Notes under the pieces: generated by a model
The model's input: only the letters and a program-made list of their open reading frames with translations
Databases searched by the model: none
Told to the model about the DNA's origin: nothing
Origin: Candidatus Omnitrophota bacterium
GTDB lineage: Bacteria; Omnitrophota; Gorgyraeia; Gygaellales; Profunditerraquicolaceae
Reading direction: 5' to 3'
DNA: 8,910 nt
NCBI GenBank assembly: GCA_016938245.1
Contig: JAFGUY010000054.1
Coordinates: 1-8,910, forward strand
Shown: piece after piece, positions 1 to 6,388 of the stretch
How the letters are laid out: every line of letters begins with the position of its first letter
Numbering within the stretch: position 1 is the first letter of the stretch
Translations under genes and position numbers: made by a program

Positions 1-16
1 TTACGGATTACGTTTT

Positions 17-706
17 TTAACTATTCTTTCTTCCTTCTAAACTATCGATCCTCTTTTGCAGCTCTTCTATAACCTGCATTATCGGGTCAAGCACCTGTTT
101 ATGGTCAAGGCTGACATCGATCTTCTTGCCGTCCTGCTTGGTAACTCTGCCCGGAACCCCCACAACCGTTGAGTTAGGCGGCACTTCATTAACCACTACC
201 GCATTTGAACCGATATAAGAATTATCGCCTATAACAATATTTCCGAGTACTTTAGCCCCTGCGCCGATAACTACATTATTTCCTACCGCAGGATGGCGCT
301 TGCCTTTTTCAAGCCCTGTCCCTCCTAAGGTTACCCCCTGATAAATCAATACATCATCGCCTACAACCGCAGTCTCTCCTATGACAACGCCCATGCCGTG
401 ATCGATAAAAAACCTCTTGCCGATTCGTGCCCCCGGGTGTATTTCAATCCCCGTAGCGAAACGGGCCAATTGAGAGATATAGCGGGCCAAAAAGAATACA
501 TGCATTTTATATAATGCATGAGCAATCCTGTGGGCAACCAAAGCATGAAGCCCCTGATAAAGAAGCAGTATTTCAATAAAACTTTTGGCTGCAGGGTCTC
601 TTTTTTGTGCGGATCTTATATCCTGATAAAAAAACAGGGCAATAACAGTGAGTTTAATTAAAATTAAAGCCAGTATTATTAAAAGTATCTGTGCAAGGTA
701 AATCAT
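17..706 (-). CDS. cysE: Serine O-acetyltransferase with N-terminal membrane segment
   Basis: CysE transfers acetyl from acetyl-CoA to L-serine, giving O-acetylserine, the first committed step of cysteine synthesis. The 229-residue protein has a serine acetyltransferase helical region (about 28-85, including RDPAA at 36-40) followed by a left-handed beta-helix of hexapeptide repeats (about 86-187). The catalytic Asp-His pair is at D102/H103, the GVTLGGTG active-site strand at 124-131, and the second conserved histidine at H138 in GKRHP. A C-terminal helix, about 206-224, looks like a short coiled coil. Its length resembles the short Firmicutes-type enzyme plus an extra N-terminus. Residues 2-27 are almost entirely hydrophobic and look like a transmembrane helix, which is not usual for this soluble enzyme. 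The ATG is supported by AGGAG 9 nt upstream, and there is no GTG or TTG alternative before the conserved domain. It starts 2 nt after the ispF stop. The function is secure; the membrane location is inferred. Confidence 0.95.
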   Translation of the reverse strand: MIYLAQILLIILALILIKLTVIALFFYQDIRSAQKRDPAAKSFIEILLLYQGLHALVAHRIAHALYKMHVFFLARYISQLARFATGIEIHPGARIGKRFFIDHGMGVVIGETAVVGDDVLIYQGVTLGGTGLEKGKRHPAVGNNVVIGAGAKVLGNIVIGDNSYIGSNAVVVNEVPPNSTVVGVPGRVTKQDGKKIDVSLDHKQVLDPIMQVIEELQKRIDSLEGRKNS

Positions 707-724
707 AATCAGTCTCTCCTTTTT
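707..724 (-). promoter_or_regulatory. Ribosome binding site of cysE
   Basis: Read on the minus strand, AAAAAGGAGAGA lies inside the last codons of ispF, with AGGAG at 716-720 and 9 nt between it and the cysE ATG. It matters because it fixes the cysE start upstream of the hydrophobic N-terminal segment, so that segment should be translated. Confidence 0.75.
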
Positions 725-1188
725 ACCAAAGCCACCGCATAACAGGCAATTGCCTCTTTATTGCCGATTACGCCCACACCTTCATTGGTTTTAGCCTTTA
801 TACCCACGCAGTCATTATTTATTTTAAGCGCTCTGGCAATATTCTCTTTGATCTTCTTCTTAAAAGGAACCAGGTTAGGCTCCTGAGCAATTATAACCGT
901 ATCAACATTACAGACGGAATAACCTTTCTTTTTAACCAAGCCTAAAACCAGATTAAGTAATTCCATGCTCGATATCCCCTGATATTTAGGGTCAATATCA
1001 GGAAAATGCTCTCCGATATCTGCCTCTCCTATCGCGCCTAAGAGGCTGTCGCATAAGGCGTGAAGCAATACATCGGCGTCAGAATGTCCTAATAGCCCTT
1101 TTATGTAAGGTATCTCAATACCTCCTAAAAAAAGCTTACGCTCTAAAACTAAAAGGTGGAGGTCATATCCTATGCCTATTCTTGACAT
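709..1188 (-). CDS. ispF: 2-C-methyl-D-erythritol 2,4-cyclodiphosphate synthase
   Basis: IspF cyclises CDP-methylerythritol 2-phosphate to methylerythritol cyclodiphosphate with release of CMP, in the MEP isoprenoid pathway. The 159-residue length is typical of this trimeric enzyme. The divalent-metal ligands are visible as D9 and H11 in GYDLH and H43 in the HSDADVLLHALCD stretch. DIGEHFPD (57-64) and the C-terminal KAKTNEGVGVIG (131-142), which helps bind the cytidine diphosphate, are also present. The gene overlaps the end of ispD by 13 nt in another frame, and a GAAAGG element just ahead of the ATG serves as a weak ribosome site. The overlap suggests coupled translation with ispD, whose product acts two steps earlier; ispE, the intervening kinase, is not in this window. 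Confidence 0.97.
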   Translation of the reverse strand: MSRIGIGYDLHLLVLERKLFLGGIEIPYIKGLLGHSDADVLLHALCDSLLGAIGEADIGEHFPDIDPKYQGISSMELLNLVLGLVKKKGYSVCNVDTVIIAQEPNLVPFKKKIKENIARALKINNDCVGIKAKTNEGVGVIGNKEAIACYAVALVKRRD

Positions 1189-1859
1189 AAGCCTTTCTTT
1201 AAAATCGCTTCTGCTAATATTAAATCTTCCGCAGTTGTTATCTTTATGTTGCTATAAGAACCAAAAACTACCTTAACTCTTCCGCCTAATTTCTCCACCA
1301 GCATTGCATCATCAGTTACCTTAAGCCTTTTTGCCTTCTTACATGCTTCTAAAATAAGTTTTTTCTTAAAAACCTGCGGGGTCTGTATCTCCCAAAGGCT
1401 CTCTCTATTTAATGTTTTAACTACGGTATTATCAAAAACCTCTTTTACCGTATATTTAACCGGTGCCCCCACAATTGCCGCGCCAAATCTTTTTGCCGCG
1501 CCAAGCACAGAAGAGACCATGCCTGCACTAATAAACGGCCTGGCCCCGTCGTGAATTAAGACGTAACCGGTATCCGGGCTTAATGGCTTTAGCCCCTGAA
1601 ACACCGAATCCTTGCGTTCCTTACCCCCCAAAACAACTTTCTTTACTTTATTAATCTTATACCTTCTGATAATTGCGGATATCTCTTTAATATTATTCCG
1701 GCTGGCTACAACTATAATCTCATTTATCCCGGGGTGCCTATTTAGGGTAAGAAGAGAATAATATATAACCGGTTTAGCGCCTAATCTCGAAATAATCTTA
1801 GGCAATCTCCCCGCAAACCTTTTACCTTTGCCTGCAGCTACAACTATTGCGCTGGTCAT
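1176..1859 (-). CDS. ispD: 2-C-methyl-D-erythritol 4-phosphate cytidylyltransferase
   Basis: IspD joins CTP and methylerythritol 4-phosphate to form CDP-methylerythritol, releasing pyrophosphate, in the MEP pathway. The protein (227 residues) is one Rossmann-like nucleotidyltransferase domain of normal family length. The glycine-rich CTP loop AAGKGKRF is at 8-15, followed by PK at 20-21. GGKERKDSVFQGL (78-90), HDGARP (103-108), NRESLW (151-156), QTPQVF (159-164), TDDA (182-185) and NIKIT (204-208) follow in canonical order. R14, K21, D104, R152 and K206 match the catalytic or substrate-binding residues known in the E. coli enzyme. HDGARP replaces the commoner HDAARP, a mild change. The ATG lies 6 nt after the yacL-like stop and has no recognisable Shine-Dalgarno sequence, so it is probably translated by coupling to the upstream gene. 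Confidence 0.96.
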   Translation of the reverse strand: MTSAIVVAAGKGKRFAGRLPKIISRLGAKPVIYYSLLTLNRHPGINEIIVVASRNNIKEISAIIRRYKINKVKKVVLGGKERKDSVFQGLKPLSPDTGYVLIHDGARPFISAGMVSSVLGAAKRFGAAIVGAPVKYTVKEVFDNTVVKTLNRESLWEIQTPQVFKKKLILEACKKAKRLKVTDDAMLVEKLGGRVKVVFGSYSNIKITTAEDLILAEAILKKGLCQE

Positions 1860-1865
1860 AAAAAC

Positions 1866-2831
1866 TTAACGGTTGAGCTTGGTAAAGATCATTCTGCCGG
1901 CTTGGGTCTGAAGAACAGAGGTTACTACAGCTTTTACGTCCTGTCCGATTAATCTTCGCCCGTCTTCTACTACTACCATCGTCCCGTCATCTAAATATCC
2001 TATCGCCTGATTATGCTCTTTGCCTTCTTTAATCAGTTTAATCTGCATTTCTTCTCCCGGAAAAACCAGAGACTTTAGCGCATTAGCCAGTTCATTGATA
2101 TTTAAAACTTTTATTCCCTGAATCGTAGCTACGCGGTTTAAGTTAAAATCAACAGTCAGTATCTTTGCTTCCAGAAGCTTAGCTAATTTTACCAGCTTGG
2201 CATCTACCTCCGAAGTCTCGGCAAAATCTTCGTCATTTATACTGATATCCAGCCCGGATTCTTTCTGCACCGTGTTTAAAATTTCAAGGCCCCTTCTTCC
2301 TCTTTGCCTTTTAATCGGGTCAGTGGAATCGGCGATCTGCTGCAATTCACGAAGGACAAATTTAGGTATAATAATCTTTCCGCTTAAAAATCTGGTCTTA
2401 AAGATATCCACTATTCTTCCGTCGATAATAACACTGGTATCCAGGAGTATTACTTCTTCTGCCTGATCCTGCCTCCTTAAGCGCACATAGGGGATAATAA
2501 TGCTGAATTCGTCTTTTCCGCTAAGGGCCATAACCATACCCAGATAACAAAAAACTAAAGTCAAAGTTACCCGTATAGAAGAAATAATCTCTCTGGACAA
2601 AGCAGTAAGGCTAAAGGCATCTCCTACTAATTTCGCCATGATAAGCCCTAAGATAAGCCCGAAGACCGCGCTAGAAAGCCCTGTTACCGAAACTTTACGC
2701 ATGCCGATTTCAAGAAAGATCATTACTAAAGCGGCTAATGCCCCGATAAGAATACCTATAAATCCTGCTGCCTGAAACCCTACAATCATGCTGCCTACTA
2801 AAAAAAGAATACGCACTAATAATAAATTCAT
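1866..2831 (-). CDS. yacL: YacL-like membrane protein with PIN nuclease and TRAM domains
   Basis: This 321-residue protein has the layout of the Firmicutes YacL/PilT-like family. Four hydrophobic helices (about 3-22, 25-43, 50-70 and 86-104) are followed by a PIN domain (about 127-245) and a C-terminal TRAM domain (about 259-317). The acidic PIN residues likely to bind metal are D131 in LLDTSVIIDGR, E162, D210 and D228. PIN domains are usually RNases, and TRAM domains are predicted to bind RNA. The substrate of this family is not established, so a membrane-tethered RNase role is inference. The start overlaps the radA stop by 4 nt (ATGA), and GGAGG 6 nt upstream supports it. The position next to radA and ispD matches Bacillus yacL, which supports the symbol, although disA, which normally lies between radA and yacL, is missing here. 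Confidence 0.88.
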   Translation of the reverse strand: MNLLLVRILFLVGSMIVGFQAAGFIGILIGALAALVMIFLEIGMRKVSVTGLSSAVFGLILGLIMAKLVGDAFSLTALSREIISSIRVTLTLVFCYLGMVMALSGKDEFSIIIPYVRLRRQDQAEEVILLDTSVIIDGRIVDIFKTRFLSGKIIIPKFVLRELQQIADSTDPIKRQRGRRGLEILNTVQKESGLDISINDEDFAETSEVDAKLVKLAKLLEAKILTVDFNLNRVATIQGIKVLNINELANALKSLVFPGEEMQIKLIKEGKEHNQAIGYLDDGTMVVVEDGRRLIGQDVKAVVTSVLQTQAGRMIFTKLNR

Positions 2832-4207
2832 CTCTTTCCTCCCAATCCTATATCCAGCCCTTCCTTTAAAGTTGCCACCGGGATTAACTCTACGGCTCCT
2901 TTATAATCCTTAAAAGCTTTATAATTATTTTTCGGGAATATCACGCGCTTAAAACCTAATTTCTCTGCCTCATTAATACGCAATGCGCCTTGAGAGATAC
3001 TGCGTATTTCGCCTGCTAACCCCACCTCTCCTAATATAACGGTATCGGCAATAACCGTTTCTTCCTTAAAAGCCGAAGCTATGGCTATTGCTACCGCAAG
3101 ATCAGCTGCAGGATCTTCTATTTTAATACCTCCGGCGACATTTACAAATATATCCTCTGCTTCCAAAGCTAACCCTATCCTCTTCTCAAGCACCGCTACC
3201 AACAAACTTAAACGGTTAAAATCAAAACCCTGAGAGCGCCTTCTGGCATAGCCAAAATTCGACCTACTCACTAAAGACTGTATTTCGACTAACAACGGGC
3301 GGGAACCCTCTAAAACAGAAGTAACTACCGAACCCGAGACATCTTTCGGCCTTTCGGATAAGAATATCTCCGAAGGATTCTTCACTTCGCCTAACCCCTC
3401 TGCCCGCATCTCAAATACGCCTATCTCATTAGTTGAACCGAACCTGTTCTTTACTGCCCGCAGGATCCTGTATATAGAAAATCTGTCCCCTTCAAAATAA
3501 AGCACGGTATCTACGATATGCTCTAATAGGCGCGGCCCGGCAAGCGTCCCTTCTTTAGTTACGTGCCCGATGATAAAAATCGAAGTACCGCTGGTCTTAG
3601 CCAGCTGTGTTAACATACCTGCGCACTCCCTGACTTGGCTGACACTTCCGGCTGAAGAACTAATCTGCGGGTCAAAGACAACCTGTATAGAATCAATGAT
3701 TACTACATCGGGTTTTAGATTATTGATGTATTCTAAAATTAAGGAGAGATCCGTCTGGTTAACTATATAAAGGCTGTCGGAATCATGTGCCCCTAACCGT
3801 TTGGCTCTCATCTTAGTCTGGTGCACTGACTCTTCGCCGCTTACATAAAGCACTTTTGCGTCTTTACGGGTTAACTGATTAGATACCTGGAGAGATATCG
3901 TAGACTTACCCACTCCGGGATCCCCTCCGATTAAAACTACCGAACCTTTAACTATCCCGCCTCCTAAAACCCTATCTAACTCTGTTATGCCTGTCTTAAG
4001 CCGGCTCTCTTCAGTTACCTGCACATCTTTTAATAAAACCGGCTCATCTTTATACAGGGCGGTGCGCTCCTTTGCTCTACCCGAAGAAGGCAATGAATAA
4101 TCTTCTTCCACAAAAGAATTCCATGCCTGACAGTCAGGGCACCTGCCTAACCATTTAGGAGACTGATACCCGCACTTCTGACAGTTAAATACCGTCTTTA
4201 CCTTCAT
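2828..4207 (-). CDS. radA: DNA repair protein RadA (Sms)
   Basis: RadA is a hexameric RecA-like DnaB-type motor that drives branch migration at recombination intermediates in the cytoplasm. The 459-residue protein is full length. It begins with a C4 zinc finger (C9, C12, C23, C26), then a RecA-like ATPase core with Walker A GDPGVGKST at 95-103 and Walker B VVIID at 168-172. The RadA-specific KNRFG motif is at 253-257. The C-terminal third (about 290-459) is the Lon-protease-like domain, including DPAADLA (365-371) and GEVGLAGE (393-400); it is structural in this family and is not expected to be a protease. The ATG follows the mlaD stop directly (TAGATG), with only a weak GAGAAG upstream, which points to coupled re-initiation. 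Identification is secure. Confidence 0.97.
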   Translation of the reverse strand: MKVKTVFNCQKCGYQSPKWLGRCPDCQAWNSFVEEDYSLPSSGRAKERTALYKDEPVLLKDVQVTEESRLKTGITELDRVLGGGIVKGSVVLIGGDPGVGKSTISLQVSNQLTRKDAKVLYVSGEESVHQTKMRAKRLGAHDSDSLYIVNQTDLSLILEYINNLKPDVVIIDSIQVVFDPQISSSAGSVSQVRECAGMLTQLAKTSGTSIFIIGHVTKEGTLAGPRLLEHIVDTVLYFEGDRFSIYRILRAVKNRFGSTNEIGVFEMRAEGLGEVKNPSEIFLSERPKDVSGSVVTSVLEGSRPLLVEIQSLVSRSNFGYARRRSQGFDFNRLSLLVAVLEKRIGLALEAEDIFVNVAGGIKIEDPAADLAVAIAIASAFKEETVIADTVILGEVGLAGEIRSISQGALRINEAEKLGFKRVIFPKNNYKAFKDYKGAVELIPVATLKEGLDIGLGGKR

Positions 4208-4822
4208 CTATTTCTTCTCTTTTGTCTTCCAGAATAATTTCCAGGGATTTTTCCTCAAATCGGTTATTAAGGCATCCAGCTGTTTATATAACTCATCGTC
4301 ATATAAAATCTTGCCTACCGTCCCTTCTTTATTCAATATCCTGTTAACCCCGGCATCTAAACTATCGGCGATATGCTTTGCGGTCTTAAATACTTCATTC
4401 ATTGCTATGGGGTCATCCCCGACTATTTCACCATCCGGATGAAGCGGCCTCTTATAATCAACCCCGGGCATAATCTCTAAATACTTCTCCCCTAATAGGC
4501 CTAACGTATTCACCCATACTACTGAATCCGTAGGGATCTTTATGTCATTAGGAACCCAGCATTTTACGCGTATCTTAGTCTTCTCTTCTTTTTCATCATA
4601 AAAATATTTTATACTGGTAACCTCCCCTATATCCACTCCGGCAAACCTTACCGGAGCTCCCTTTCTTACCCCGTCGGTAAAATTAAAGAGGAAGTTTACC
4701 TGATAACCCGAAGCCCAAGTCCTGATACCTCCTACTGAAAGGATGAATACTACAAAGATTACCAAGCCGATAAAAACAAATATCCCCAGCTTCAATTCTA
4801 ATTTTGTCTTCCCGAATATCAT
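4208..4822 (-). CDS. mlaD: MCE-family lipid transport protein (MlaD-like)
   Basis: This is a single-MCE-domain protein, the substrate-channel subunit of a MlaFED-type phospholipid transporter. The 204 residues comprise a short cytoplasmic start, one transmembrane helix (about 12-31), an MCE domain in the periplasm (about 38-118) with the typical GAPVRFAGVDIGEV stretch (55-68) and the GLLGEKYLEI strand (108-117), and a helical tail. The tail contains GTVGKILYDDELY (167-179) and RKNPWKLF (190-197), a signature I recall from MCE proteins of several deep-branching diderms. In E. coli MlaD, six copies form a ring. GGAGG 5 nt before the ATG is the best ribosome site within the Mla trio. The stop abuts radA. 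No MlaC shuttle or MlaB STAS subunit is encoded in the window, so partners at the outer membrane are unknown. Confidence 0.9.
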   Translation of the reverse strand: MIFGKTKLELKLGIFVFIGLVIFVVFILSVGGIRTWASGYQVNFLFNFTDGVRKGAPVRFAGVDIGEVTSIKYFYDEKEEKTKIRVKCWVPNDIKIPTDSVVWVNTLGLLGEKYLEIMPGVDYKRPLHPDGEIVGDDPIAMNEVFKTAKHIADSLDAGVNRILNKEGTVGKILYDDELYKQLDALITDLRKNPWKLFWKTKEKK

Positions 4823-4834
4823 CTTAACCTCCGG
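4823..4834 (-). promoter_or_regulatory. Ribosome binding site of mlaD
   Basis: The 12-nt gap between the mlaF stop and the mlaD ATG contains GGAGGT on the minus strand, with GGAGG at 4828-4832 and 5 nt to the ATG. It is a strong site, unlike the starts of mlaE and mlaF, and could give MlaD, a hexamer in the E. coli complex, a higher translation rate than the two-copy permease and ATPase. That dosage reading is inference. Confidence 0.65.
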
Positions 4835-5593
4835 TTAAAGTAATCTTAATTTTTCGGTTATCGGCCCGTGCGCCAGACCGTTAATAAACTGATGCACTAC
4901 GAGATCTTTAGTAACCTGGATCTCTTCCGGAGCCCCCTCTGCGATAATCTTACCCTGATAAAGCATCGCAATCTTATCACTGATTTTATAAGCGCTCCTC
5001 ATATCATGAGTAACTACTATAGAAGTAATATTAATCCGGTCGTGTAGGTTCTTGATTAATTCATTTATACTGTCAGCGGAGATAGGATCTAATCCGGTAG
5101 TCGGCTCATCATATAGTATTATCTCCGGCTTTATGCATAATGCCCGCGCTAAAGCAACGCGCTTTTTCATCCCTCCGCTTAAATCTGCGGGCATAAGGTT
5201 AGATATCCCTGACAAGCCTACCATACTCAAAGATTCTTCTACTCTATTTGAAATCTCTACCTGCGGGATACGGTCATGTTCAATAAGACCGAATCCGACA
5301 TTTTCTCCTACGTTCATGGAATCAAATAGCGCTCCGCCCTGAAAGACTAACCCTATCTTAAGCCGCAGCACATCTAAATCCCGCTCATTTAAAAGAGTTA
5401 TATCTTTCCCGTCTATGAGAATCCTGCCTTTATCCGGTTTAAGTATGCCGACTATATGCTTGAGCAATACGGACTTCCCGCATCCGGAACGGCCGATAAT
5501 AACACAAGTAGAACCTTTTTCTATTTTAAGGCTAACCCCTCTTAAAACCATATTGCCGCTAAGATTTTTCTCTAACCCAGAGATTTCAATCAT
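4835..5593 (-). CDS. mlaF: ABC transporter ATP-binding protein (MlaF-like)
   Basis: This is the ATPase that powers the MlaFED-type lipid transporter on the cytoplasmic face of the inner membrane. I place the start at the ATG at 5593, giving 252 residues. The frame stays open upstream to a TTG at 5650, but that version would overlap mlaE by 50 nt and add a non-conserved basic/hydrophobic leader, whereas MIEISGLEKN fits the usual family N-terminus. The visible motifs are Walker A GRSGCGKS (34-41), Q-loop Q85 in VFQGGALFDSMNV, the signature LSGGM (138-142), Walker B IILYDEP (158-164) with catalytic E163, the D-loop GLDP (167-170) and H-loop H196. The GGALFDSMNV segment after the Q-loop is typical of the Mla/Ttg2A subfamily. 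The gap to mlaE is 7 nt and no clear Shine-Dalgarno is seen, so coupling to mlaE is likely. Confidence 0.94.
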   Translation of the reverse strand: MIEISGLEKNLSGNMVLRGVSLKIEKGSTCVIIGRSGCGKSVLLKHIVGILKPDKGRILIDGKDITLLNERDLDVLRLKIGLVFQGGALFDSMNVGENVGFGLIEHDRIPQVEISNRVEESLSMVGLSGISNLMPADLSGGMKKRVALARALCIKPEIILYDEPTTGLDPISADSINELIKNLHDRINITSIVVTHDMRSAYKISDKIAMLYQGKIIAEGAPEEIQVTKDLVVHQFINGLAHGPITEKLRLL

Positions 5594-5600
5594 ATCTTTT

Positions 5601-6386
5601 TTAAGGAAATATAAAATAAAATAACGCCGTAAATATACAGTCGGCGACAATAATCATAATAAAAGAAAATACTACTGAACGCGTAGTAGCCCTGCCTACC
5701 CCTTCTGCCCCTCCCTTAACGTTAAAACCTTCGTAGCAGCTTATAATCGCGATAATCATTCCGAAGAATATGGTTTTAAATAAACCGGTGAATATATCCT
5801 TATACCAGAGTGATTCAAAAGTAACGCGTAAATACATCGATGAAGATATCCCAAGCCTAAAAACACAGATCAGATAGCTTCCGAAGATACCGATAGCATC
5901 GGCATACAATGTCAATATGGGAAGCATCAGGCTTAAAGCTAAGAAACGCGGGACAACGAGATATTTTACCGGATTAGTGGCAAAGGTCTCCAAAGCATCC
6001 ACCTGTTCGGTAACCTGCATTGAACCCAGTTCCGCGGTAATAGCTGCGCCCACCCTTCCTGCTACGACCAACGCGGTAATAACCGGGCCGAGTTCACGTA
6101 CAATAGAAAGAGCAACCAGGCTTGCAATATAAAGCTCCGAGCCTATACGCTGCATGAAATAGGCTGTTTGAAGCGCAAAGATAAAACCTATAAATAGAGC
6201 AATAAGGGAAACCAGCGGCAGGCTACCTAATCCTGTCTTTTTAGCTTGTTCGAAAATCCGGTCTTTTCTATAGGGGGGGGAAAAAGAAAGCTGGATAGTT
6301 TTAATCGTTAAATTAGCTAACCCCCCTACAAAATAAAGAAAGGAAATTACATGCCTGCCGATTATTATAAAAAGATTATCAAACAT
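5601..6386 (-). CDS. mlaE: ABC transporter permease (MlaE-like)
   Basis: MlaE is the inner-membrane permease of the MCE lipid transporter, pairing with MlaF and the MlaD ring. The 261-residue protein has an N-terminal amphipathic stretch (about 8-32) and about five hydrophobic helices (roughly 54-76, 84-106, 146-172, 200-218 and 236-260). Family hallmarks are RELGP (97-101), AGRVGAA (109-115), EQVDALE (127-133, the coupling helix that contacts the ATPase), NPVKYLVVPR (138-147) and the C-terminal GAEGVGRATTRSVV (226-239). It begins 2 nt after the clpC stop (TAAAAATG) without a visible Shine-Dalgarno sequence. Codons 36-38 contain a run of eight C. Gene order here is E-F-D, against F-E-D in E. 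coli. Direction and substrate of transport cannot be read from the sequence. Confidence 0.95.
   Translation of the reverse strand: MFDNLFIIIGRHVISFLYFVGGLANLTIKTIQLSFSPPYRKDRIFEQAKKTGLGSLPLVSLIALFIGFIFALQTAYFMQRIGSELYIASLVALSIVRELGPVITALVVAGRVGAAITAELGSMQVTEQVDALETFATNPVKYLVVPRFLALSLMLPILTLYADAIGIFGSYLICVFRLGISSSMYLRVTFESLWYKDIFTGLFKTIFFGMIIAIISCYEGFNVKGGAEGVGRATTRSVVFSFIMIIVADCIFTALFYFIFP
6273..6280 (-). repeat. C8 homopolymer inside mlaE
   Basis: The coding strand carries five T followed by eight C, encoding F35-S36-P37-P38 of MlaE. Runs of this length are prone to replication slippage and to sequencing or assembly error. The frame is intact as given. Confidence 0.9.
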
Positions 6387-6388
6387 TT

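Noticed and set aside
1..16. Start of a following gene (cysS expected) after cysE
   Set aside because: Only 16 nt remain, with no ATG on the minus strand. Its presence can only be guessed from Bacillus gene order.
5594..5650. N-terminal extension of mlaF starting at a TTG codon at 5650
   Set aside because: It overlaps mlaE by 50 nt, starts with a rare codon and adds residues not typical of MlaF. The ATG at 5593 gives the expected family N-terminus.
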